NCBI GenBank assembly: GCA_019059635.1
Contig: JAGVRJ010000003.1
Span: 1,054,001 to 1,118,000, forward strand
From: Proales similis
Lineage: Eukaryota > Rotifera > Eurotatoria > Ploima > Proalidae
Direction: 5' to 3'
Length of the DNA stretch: 64,000 nucleotides
The notes beneath the pieces were generated by a model that had not been told where the DNA came from, searched no databases, and was given only the letters and a program-made list of their open reading frames with translations. Positions 1 to 10,700 of this stretch are shown here, in pieces. Both the position numbers and the translations under genes were made by a program. Every line of letters begins with the position of its first letter. The first letter of the stretch is position 1.

Positions 1-1767
1 GGGCTGCGCTTCAACACTGCACTCAAAGCGGCTCGGCTGGTCTTGGACGGCGATCGAGTCGCTTGGCACCGAGGTGAACTGAGGTCCGCCTAGAAATCAA
101 CAGCCCGGGATGAGAGGAGGCCGAGGGAGGCGGTCTGGGCGGGGACACTTACGGTTGACAACAAGCTGCGCCTTGTTGGAGGCTGCCTCGCCGAACTCGT
201 TGGCGACTTTGGCCACATAGGTGCCCGCGTGCTGGGCAGAGAGACACTCCTTGATGGTGAGCGTGATCTCGCCCTCGGCCGGCTCGGAGAGCTCGAAGCC
301 GGAGAGATCCAGCAGCTCGACGTCGTCCCTGAGCCACTTGCACTGCGCCTTGGGCTTGCCCGAGAACTTGACGGTGAAGCTGGCCGCCTGGCCCTCGTTC
401 ACAGTAACGTTTTCGAGCTTGTTGAGCACCTTGGGCACCTCGAGCACGTCCAGCTCGGCCGACTTTTCGGCGGCGCCGAACTCGTTCGAGGCCTTGACGG
501 TGACGGTGCCCTGCTGCGCCTGGGTCACCTTGGGGAAGACCAGCGAGTACTTGTCGTTGGCCACGTCCTTCTCCATTCGCACGCCGTCGCGGCTGGTGAG
601 CTCCTTGCCGTTAAAGAGCCAGGCCACGTTCGGCTTGGGGTTGGACTTGACCACGCAGTCGAACTTGGCCTCTTTGTCCCTGAGCACCTTTTGCTCGACA
701 GGCTCCTGCACAAACACAGGCCCGCAGGTGACGGTGAGAGCGGCCTTGTTCGAGCTCGCCTCGCCCATCTCGTTGCTGATCTTGACCGTGAACGAGCTTG
801 CCCGAGTCGGCCGGCACGCAGCTCTTGAGCGTCAGCGTAGAGCTGTCCGCGCCGTGCTCTATCGAGACCCGCTCGCCGGCCTCCAGTTCTTGGCCGTCGC
901 TGCTCGCCCAGCTGATCTTGCTCGGCGCCGGGAAGGAGACGAACTTGCAGACGAACAGCGCGTCCTGGCCCTCGCTCACAGTCACGCTCTCGATCTTGCC
1001 CGTCACTTTGGGCGCGTCTAAAGGCAAAGCGTCAGTCCGACCGGCAGTCTGGCGCCCAGCAGCCGACAGCTTACCCAGAATGCTGATGCTCATCTCGTGC
1101 GTCGCGGTTCCTACCACGTTGCTGGCCTTGATCGTCACAGTGCCAGCGTGCGCGGCCGGGTTCGCCTTGGGTATCTGGAGCGCGTAGCGGTCGCTGTTCG
1201 CGTCCTTCTCGATCTGCACGCCGTCTCGGGTCGTCAGCTCCTTGCCGTTGATGAGCCTAGGGTCGCAACGTGTGAACACCGAGCCAACCTACACGCAAGC
1301 GAAACTCACCAGCTCACAGTGGGCTTGGGGAAGCCCTCCACACTGCACTCGATTCGCACGCTCTGGTCCTTGCTGACCGGCGCCAGCGGCTCCGGAAGCT
1401 GAACAAACACAGGTGCGCCTGCAAAGACACTCGGGTCAGCGATTCTGCTCCTGGCCGCTCCGGCGCCTGGTACTTACGGTTGACAACAAGCTGCGCCTTG
1501 TTGCTCCTCAGCTGGCCGGCCTCGTTGACCAGCTCGGCTGAGTAGTTGCCAGCGTCGGCCGGCTTGGCGCTCTTGATCACCAGCACGACCGTGTCCTCCT
1601 CCTCGATCACTTCGTACTCCTCGGTGACCACGATCTCCTCCTCTTCCTTGAACCACTTGACGCTAGGGCGCGGCTTGCCGCCGCCGATCTTGACCACGAA
1701 GCGCGCCTCCTGGCTCTCGACCACGGTCACGTTCTCGAGCTTGCCGCTCAGTTTGGGCGCCTCTGTT
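1..1767 (-). repeat. Six-Ig unit, third copy, cut by the window edge and frameshifted in exon D
   Basis: Exons A 1762-1478, B 1418-1310, C 1256-1075, D 1017-153 and part of E (89 to <1). Exon D is 865 bp instead of 864 because of an extra T near 799 (AGCTTGCCC against AGCTGCCC in the other copies), which breaks the frame inside Ig3. Confidence 0.85.
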
Positions 1768-4700
1768 TAGTTCAGACGCGCATTAGTCAAATGTCAGCTA
1801 ATTGACTCCGCCTCGAGCGGCGCAGCAGCCACTCCGGGTAAAAGCCGGACCAATACTCACCTAGCACATTGAGCGAGAACGAGTGTTCCACCTCGCCCAC
1901 GCTATTCGAGGCCTTGATCACGAGCGTTCCCAAGTGAGAGGCGCTCACTTTGGGTATCACAAGCGCCGAGACTCCGGTCTTGGCGTCGTTCTCGAACTTG
2001 ACGCCGTCCTTGGCGACGAGCTCTTTGCCATTGAGGAACCAGGCGAGTTTGGCTTTGGGCTGCGCTTCAACACTGCACTCAAAGCGGCTCGGCTGGTCTT
2101 GGACGGCGATCGAGTCGCTTGGCACCGAGGTGAACTGAGGTCCGCCTAGAAATCAACAGCCCGGGATGAGAGGAGGCCGAGGGAGGCGGTCTGGGCGGGG
2201 ACACTTACGGTTGACAACAAGCTGCGCCTTGTTGGAGGCTGCCTCGCCGAACTCGTTGGCGACTTTGGCCACATAGGTGCCCGCGTGCTGGGCAGAGAGA
2301 CACTCCTTGATGGTGAGCGTGATCTCGCCCTCGGCCGGCTCGGAGAGCTCGAAGCCGGAGAGATCCAGCAGCTCGACGTCGTCCCTGAGCCACTTGCACT
2401 GCGCCTTGGGCTTGCCCGAGAACTTGACGGTGAAGCTGGCCGCCTGGCCCTCGTTCACAGTAACGTTTTCGAGCTTGTTGAGCACCTTGGGCACCTCGAG
2501 CACGTCCAGCTCGGCCGACTTTTCGGCGGCGCCGAACTCGTTCGAGGCCTTGACGGTGACGGTGCCCTGCTGCGCCTGGGTCACCTTGGGGAAGACCAGC
2601 GAGTACTTGTCGTTGGCCACGTCCTTCTCCATTCGCACGCCGTCGCGGCTGGTGAGCTCCTTGCCGTTAAAGAGCCAGGCCACGTTCGGCTTGGGGTTGG
2701 ACTTGACCACGCAGTCGAACTTGGCCTCTTTGTCCCTGAGCACCTTTTGCTCGACAGGCTCCTGCACAAACACAGGCCCGCAGGTGACGGTGAGAGCGGC
2801 CTTGTTCGAGCTCGCCTCGCCCATCTCGTTGCTGATCTTGACCGTGAACGAGCTGCCCGAGTCGGCCGGCACGCAGCTCTTGAGCGTCAGCGTAGAGCTG
2901 TCCGCGCCGTGCTCTATCGAGACCCGCTCGCCGGCCTCCAGTTCTTGGCCGTCGCTGCTCGCCCAGCTGATCTTGCTCGGCGCCGGGAAGGAGACGAACT
3001 TGCAGACGAACAGCGCGTCCTGGCCCTCGCTCACAGTCACGCTCTCGATCTTGCCCGTCACTTTGGGCGCGTCTAAAGGCAAAGCGTCAGTCCGACCGGC
3101 AGTCTGGCGCCCAGCAGCCGACAGCTTACCCAGAATGCTGATGCTCATCTCGTGCGTCGCGGTTCCTACCACGTTGCTGGCCTTGATCGTCACAGTGCCA
3201 GCGTGCGCGGCCGGGTTCGCCTTGGGTATCTGGAGCGCGTAGCGGTCGCTGTTCGCGTCCTTCTCGATCTGCACGCCGTCTCGGGTCGTCAGCTCCTTGC
3301 CGTTGATGAGCCTAGGGTCGCAACGTGTGAACACCGAGCCAACCTACACGCAAGCGAAACTCACCAGCTCACAGTGGGCTTGGGGAAGCCCTCCACACTG
3401 CACTCGATTCGCACGCTCTGGTCCTTGCTGACCGGCGCCAGCGGCTCCGGAAGCTGAACAAACACAGGTGCGCCTGCAAAGACACTCGGGTCAGCGATTC
3501 TGCTCCTGGCCGCTCCGGCGCCTGGTACTTACGGTTGACAACAAGCTGCGCCTTGTTGCTCCTCAGCTGGCCGGCCTCGTTGACCAGCTCGGCTGAGTAG
3601 TTGCCAGCGTCGGCCGGCTTGGCGCTCTTGATCACCAGCACGACCGTGTCCTCCTCCTCGATCACTTCGTACTCCTCGGTGACCACGATCTCCTCCTCTT
3701 CCTTGAACCACTTGACGCTAGGGCGCGGCTTGCCGCCGCCGATCTTGACCACGAAGCGCGCCTCCTGGCTCTCGACCACGGTCACGTTCTCGAGCTTGCC
3801 GCTCAGTTTGGGCGCCTCTGTTTAGTTCAGACGCGCATTAGTCAAATGTCAGCTAATTGACTCCGCCTCGAGCGGCGCAGCAGCCACTCCGGGTAAAAGC
3901 CGGACCAATACTCACCTAGCACATTGAGCGAGAACGAGTGTTCCACCTCGCCCACGCTATTCGGAGGCCTTGATCACGAGCGTTCCCAAGTGAGAGGCGC
4001 TCACTTTGGGTATCACAAGCGCCGAGACTCCGGTCTTGGCGTCGTTCTCGAACTTGACGCCGTCCTTGGCGACGAGCTCTTTGCCATTGAGGAACCAGGC
4101 GAGTTTGGCTTTGGGCTGCGCTTCAACACTGCACTCAAAGCGGCTCGGCTGGTCTTGGACGGCGATCGAGTCGCTTGGCACCGAGGTGAACTGAGGTCCG
4201 CCTAGAAATCAACAGCCCAGGATGAGAGGAGGCCGAGGGAGGCGGTCTGGGCGGGGACACTTACGGTTGACAACAAGCTGCGCCTTGTTGGAGGCTGCCT
4301 CGCCGAACTCGTTGGCGACTTTGGCCACATAGGTGCCCGCGTGCTGGGCAGAGAGACACTCCTTGATGGTGAGCGTGATCTCGCCCTCGGCCGGCTCGGA
4401 GAGCTCGAAGCCGGAGAGATCCAGCAGCTCGACGTCGTCCCTGAGCCACTTGCACTGCGCCTTGGGCTTGCCCGAGAACTTGACGGTGAAGCTGGCCGCC
4501 TGGCCCTCGTTCACAGTAACGTTTTCGAGCTTGTTGAGCACCTTGGGCACCTCGAGCACGTCCAGCTCGGCCGACTTTTCGGCGGCGCCGAACTCGTTCG
4601 AGGCCTTGACGGTGACGGTGCCCTGCTGCGCCTGGGTCACCTTGGGGAAGACCAGCGAGTACTTGTCGTTGGCCACGTCCTTCTCCATTCGCACGCCGTC

Positions 4701-7700
4701 GCGGCTGGTGAGCTCCTTGCCGTTAAAGAGCCAGGCCACGTTCGGCTTGGGGTTGGACTTGACCACGCAGTCGAACTTGGCCTCTTTGTCCCTGAGCACC
4801 TTTTGCTCGACAGGCTCCTGCACAAACACAGGCCCGCAGGTGACGGTGAGAGCGGCCTTGTTCGAGCTCGCCTCGCCCATCTCGTTGCTGATCTTGACCG
4901 TGAACGAGCTGCCCGAGTCGGCCGGCACGCAGCTCTTGAGCGTCAGCGTAGAGCTGTCCGCGCCGTGCTCTATCGAGACCCGCTCGCCGGCCTCCAGTTC
5001 TTGGCCGTCGCTGCTCGCCCAGCTGATCTTGCTCGGCGCCGGGAAGGAGACGAACTTGCAGACGAACAGCGCGTCCTGGCCCTCGCTCACAGTCACGCTC
5101 TCGATCTTGCCCGTCACTTTGGGCGCGTCTAAAGGCAAAGCGTCAGTCCGACCGGCAGTCTGGCGCCCAGCAGCCGACAGCTTACCCAGAATGCTGATGC
5201 TCATCTCGTGCGTCGCGGTTCCTACCACGTTGCTGGCCTTGATCGTCACAGTGCCAGCGTGCGCGGCCGGGTTCGCCTTGGGTATCTGGAGCGCGTAGCG
5301 GTCGCTGTTCGCGTCCTTCTCGATCTGCACGCCGTCTCGGGTCGTCAGCTCCTTGCCGTTGATGAGCCTAGGGTCGCAACGTGTGAACACCGAGCCAACC
5401 TACACGCAAGCGAAACTCACCAGCTCACAGTGGGCTTGGGGAAGCCCTCCACACTGCACTCGATTCGCACGCTCTGGTCCTTGCTGACCGGCGCCAGCGG
5501 CTCCGGAAGCTGAACAAACACAGGTGCGCCTGCAAAGACACTCGGGTCAGCGATTCTGCTCCTGGCCGCTCCGGCGCCTGGTACTTACGGTTGACAACAA
5601 GCTGCGCCTTGTTGCTCCTCAGCTGGCCGGCCTCGTTGACCAGCTCGGCTGAGTAGTTGCCAGCGTCGGCCGGCTTGGCGCTCTTGATCACCAGCACGAC
5701 CGTGTCCTCCTCCTCGATCACTTCGTACTCCTCGGTGACCACGATCTCCTCCTCTTCCTTGAACCACTTGACGCTAGGGCGCGGCTTGCCGCCGCCGATC
5801 TTGACCACGAAGCGCGCCTCCTGGCTCTCGACCACGGTCACGTTCTCGAGCTTGCCGCTCAGTTTGGGCGCCTCTGTTCAGAAATTTAGTCTTAAATATC
5901 TTGTTTTATGTTGCATTTTAATTTTTGTTACCCAGAATCATCAACTCCACTTCTTTTTCGTCTGAACCATCTTCATTTTCCACTTTTATCATGTAGTTTC
6001 CGTTGTTTAATTTTGTCGCTCTTTTTATTGTTAGGTTGAACGTTCTTTTATCATTTTCCTCTTTCAATATGTATCCAGGTTTTTTAGTTATCTCTTGTTT
6101 TTCGTAGAACCACTTCACAATTACGTCTTTTCTTGATTTTACTTTCGCTTTTATGTCGATTTCTTCGTTGTTATTGAACCAACATAATGGTTTCCATTCA
6201 ATTATTTCCGGCGCTATCTTAACTTCCTTCAATTGATATTCGAGTTTGTTTTGGTCGTCATCCTTTGCTATTGGTTCAGCCTTTTTTAGTTCAACTGTTT
6301 CCATTTCCTCTTTTATTTCTTCCTTGATTTCGGTTTCTACAGCTTTTAAGAACATTCTGTAATCTTGTACTTCTTCTTCTTTCTCTGTCAACAAGAGACT
6401 CATCGGCGTATCAACTGATCCGTGTTTATTTCTTAGCAACACACTATAAGCTCCCGTGTCTCTTTGTTCTACATTGTTGATAGATAGCTCGCTTGTCTCA
6501 TTAGTCGTCACGATACCGAATTTGCTATCCGGCTGAATCGGCTTTCCTTTTCTATTCCAATTTACTTCAGGGGCCGGTTGACCTCCGAACTTACAGCCAA
6601 TCTCAGCCACGGTTCCTTTCAGGCAAGTTAACTTCTCCGGTTTGTAAATGAAGAAAGGTTTCGATCCTTCGATTCTTATTTCGCTTTCACATTTCGCACT
6701 TCCAGCAGTGTTCTCAGCCAGAACTGAGTATGAACCGCTGTCTTCCTTACGGGCGTTCTTGATCGTCATTCGATAGGTTCCTTTGGAGACATCGTTCTCA
6801 AATAATGCAATTTCGTTCGCTTCTATTTCCTTCTCATTTTTCATCCATTTTACGCTCGGAATCGGAACGCCAGTTATCTTCACCTCGAAAGTTGCATCCT
6901 CATTTTCAGGTAGTTCGTACAATGACTCGATTTTCTTCACAAATTTCGGCTGTGTTGCTTCATAAACCGAAATTTTTGCATGGCACGAAGCTGTTCCAGC
7001 ATCATTTGTTGCCATGCATTGGTATTGGCCAGCATCATCACGGCTGCACGATTTGATAAGGAAAGTAGATATGAGAGTTTGATTTTCCTCTTTAAACATT
7101 TGAACGTTCTTGCTCTCCTCAATCGTTTGTCCATTCCTGGTCCATACGAGTTGAGCTGGCGGGTAGGCTTTTATCTCTACACTCAGTCTTAGTTCTCCTT
7201 TCTCCACCGCGTCAGTGGCCTCTAATTTCTTGACGAATAGAGGAGGACTTATGACCGATAGCTGCGCTTGCGATTCACAATCTCCGAATTGATTGGTTGC
7301 CACACATTTGTATGTGCCGCTGTCATCCGCTGTGCAAGCCTTTATCTGAAGCTGGTAAGTTCCATTATTGCGATCCAGCAATTTAAATCTAGACTCGCTT
7401 TCGTCGATCGGCTTGTCGTTTCTGAACCAGACAATTTTGGCCGATGGCTCGGCGATTATTTGGCACTCAAATACGGCGCTCCTTTTCTGAGTGACTTCTA
7501 AATTTTGCAACTGTCTCTCTACGGTTGGTGGACATAGAACTTGAACGTTTGCTCTGGTAATCGCTTTACCGCCCTTGTTTGATATTTCAAACGAGTACTG
7601 CCCTCGGTCTGAAGGCTGGCAGTTCTTGACAAGCAAACGGAGCCGGTTTTCCTCACGCTTGATCTCTCGGCGTGCGTCATTTTGAATCTCTTCTCCAGAT

Positions 7701-10700
7701 TTCAGGCATTTCACTTCTGGCTCCGGCAATGCTTCATATTCACTTTCCAAAAGGAAATCATCTCCAGACTTCACTTGAATATCTGCCAGTTGTTTTATAA
7801 ACACAGCTGGGGCTGAAAAAAAATCATTTACTACACCTTCACGCGAATTCGTACTTTGTCGTTACCTTCAACCGTCACACTCCATTCAGCTTGATCTAAG
7901 CCTGCCGAATTGGAAGCGGCAATTTTGTAGATTCCAGAATCCGATAATGAGGCACTTTGTATTAATATGTGTCTCTTAGCGCTCGAGCCATTTACAAGAC
8001 TGCTTTCAAGTTGAACTCCGTCTTTGAATCTTAAAGGAAATTCCTTTACTACTCGTTTTATGCGGGAGCTAAATTTGAATTACATTTCCAAAGAAGGAGA
8101 CGGAATTCCTTCCAACTCAAAGTCTACTCTCAAGGGTTTGCCTTTAACAACCAACACGTTTGATACTTTCCGATTGATTTTTGGCTTTCCTTTTAAAAGG
8201 TTTAGGGGAACAGCGAAGAGAAGGTGAGAAAATTAAACTCACTCAAAACGACGAGACGGGCTTCGCACGAGGTTGTGCCATACTTGTTGGATGCCTCTAG
8301 CTTGTAGATTCCCTGCTGACTCATCGAAACTTTGATGATACTGAGAGAATAGATTTCTTCGGAGTTTTCGATCTTGATGTTTGCTTGAGTTCGAATAACT
8401 TTGTTATCAAAGGTCCACTTGGTCTTGATTCCTGAACTGAAGGGTATTTTGACGGAAATGTGAGCTTCTTCTCCTTCACAAACAATTAATTCCTCAGCAG
8501 ATAAAGAAAGTTGCGGTGGCAATGATAATTCTGATTGGTCCTTCTTCTCTTGCTCGGCCTTCTTCTCTCGCTCCTGCTTCTTCTCCGGCTCAGCCTTCTT
8601 TTCGGGTTCGGCCTTCTTCTCTGGCTCCTGCTTCTTCTCTGGCTCCTGCTTCTTCTCCGGCTCAGCCTTCTTCTCCGGCTCGGCCTTCTTCTCCGGCTCG
8701 GCCTTCTTTTCGGGTTCGGCCTTCTTCTCTGGCTCCTGCTTCTTCTCCGGCTCGGCCTTCTTCTCCGGCTCGGCCTTCTTCTCCGGCTCGGCCTTCTTTT
8801 CGGGTTCGGCCTTCTTCTCTGGCTCCTGCTTCTTCTCTGGCTCCTGCTTCTTCTCTGGCTCCTGCTTCTTCTCCGGCTCGGCCTTCTTCTCTGGCTCAGC
8901 CTTCTTCTCTGGCTCAGCCTTCTTCTCCGGCTCCTGCTTCTTCTCCGGCTCGGCCTTCTTCTCCGGCTCGGCCTTCTTCTCCGGCTCGGCCTTCTTTTCG
9001 GGTTCGGCCTTCTTCTCTGGCTCCTGCTTCTTCTCTGGCTCCTGCTTCTTCTCTGGCTCCTGCTTCTTCTCCGGCTCGGCCTTCTTCTCTGGCTCAGCCT
9101 TCTTCTCTGGCTCAGCCTTCTTCTCCGGCTCCTGCTTCTTCTCCGGCTCGGCCTTCTTCTCCGGCTCGGCCTTCTTCTCCGGCTCGGCCTTCTTTTCGGG
9201 TTCGGCCTTCTTCTCTGGCTCCTGCTTCTTCTCTGGCTCCTGCTTCTTCTCTGGCTCCTGCTTCTTCTCCGGCTCGGCCTTCTTCTCTGGCTCAGCCTTC
9301 TTCTCTGGCTCAGCCTTCTTCTCCGGCTCCTGCTTCTTCTCCGGCTCGGCCTTCTTCTCTGGCTCAGCCTTCTTCTCTGGCTCAGCCTTCTTCTCCGGCT
9401 CCTGCTTCTTCTCCGGCTCGGCCTTCTTCTCTGGCTCCTGCTTCTTCTCTGGCTCCTGCTTCTTCTCTGGCTCCTGCTTCTTCTCCGGCTCGGCCTTCTT
9501 CTCTGGCTCAGCCTTCTTCTCTGGCTCAGCCTTCTTCTCCGGCTCCTGCTTCTTCTCCGGCTCGGCCTTCTTCTCTGGCTCAGCCTTCTTCTCTGGCTCA
9601 GCCTTCTTCTCCGGCTCCTGCTTCTTCTCCGGCTCGGCCTTCTTCTCTGGCTCAGCCTTCTTCTCTGGCTCAGCCTTCTTCTCCGGCTCAGCCTTCTTCT
9701 CCGGCTCGGCCTTCTTTTCGGGTTCGGCCTTCTTCTCTGGCTCCTGCTTCTTCTCCGGCTCGGCCTTCTTCTCCGGCTCGGCCTTCTTTTCGGGTTCGGC
9801 CTTCTTCTCTGGCTCCTGCTTCTTCTCTGGCTCCTGCTTCTTCTCTGGCTCCTGCTTCTTCTCCGGCTCGGCCTTCTTCTCTGGCTCAGCCTTCTTCTCT
9901 GGCTCAGCCTTCTTCTCCGGCTCAGCCTTCTTCTCTGGCTCAGCCTTCTTCTCCGGCTCGGCCTTCTTCTCTGGCTCAGCCTTCTTCTCCGGCTCCTGCT
10001 TCTTCTCCGGCTCGGCCTTCTTCTCTGGCTCAGCCTTCTTCTCTGGCTCAGCCTTCTTCTCTGGCTCAGCCTTCTTCTCCGGCTCCTGCTTCTTTTCGGG
10101 TTCGGCCTTCTTCTCTGGCTCCGGTTTTGAAAGCTTTTTCATTTTTGGATTTGCTTTAAAGTTCATAATAAATAATCCCAGCGAAATTAAAAAATAAAGA
10201 TAAATGAATACGTTTCAGAGTTATTTGAAATGACGAAACAGATTTTCCCGCTTCGTTTTCGAGTTCAATCTGGTACAACCCTTGGTGCTTGCTTATTTCA
10301 GCCTGTGCTATACTGATAAAAAGTCGAAAAACATTATCAGTTGATTGAAGTTGTTCCTCGATCTTGACTGAAAGCGTGCTTGAGTCGGTAATTTCAATTT
10401 TGTTCATTGAAATTCGGGCCTGAGAGCAATAAGCAAATGAAAACAAAAAGGGTAAGTTTGAGACTTACCGAGGGTGCCGGGAAAGCCTTAAAAGAGCATT
10501 CAACAATTATATCATCACCTTCGACAGCGTTGTAAGATGGCTTTGTTCGCTTGACGAAAGAAGGCTTAACAGGCTTTTTCTCAATTGTTAAGCATAGCGA
10601 CAAATCTTCTTCTTTAAGAATAGCATCCAAGATTTGCTGAAGGTAATCATTTGCAGAATTATCGGCTTCAAAATAAAGAATAGAAAAAGAGCAGAGAAAG

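Larger units (their letters stand above)
1..5877 (-). repeat. Tandem array of a 2055-bp multi-exon six-Ig unit (2.86 copies, continues left)
   Basis: Copies align base for base over exons and introns. The period is 2055 bp (685 codons' worth), measured from repeated landmarks (3369-2055=1314; 5425-2056=3369 because of one inserted base). Each copy, in transcription order, has exon A (Ig1), B+C (Ig2), D (Ig3, Ig4, Ig5) and E (Ig6). Observed differences are one extra T near 799, one extra G near 3963 and a substitution near 4217. Identity ends abruptly at about 5877, where the AT-rich upstream region begins. The duplication must be very recent or maintained by gene conversion, or it is partly an assembly product. 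Confidence 0.92.

Noticed and set aside
2277-5298. Plus-strand frames of 263-321 codons recurring every 2055 bp
   Set aside because: Shadows of exon D and C of the Ig cassette on the other strand; the minus-strand reading gives intact Ig domains with splice sites.
1-5877. Treating the array as a transposon or satellite
   Set aside because: The unit consists of coding exons with matched phases and introns; no terminal repeats, transposase or non-coding satellite character.
8516-10159. Two overlapping plus-strand frames (Ser/Pro/Ala-rich and Leu-rich, the latter looking like membrane segments)
   Set aside because: Both are antisense translations of the 18-bp PEKK(A/Q)E repeat; the hydrophobicity is an artefact of GAG/AAG codons read in reverse.
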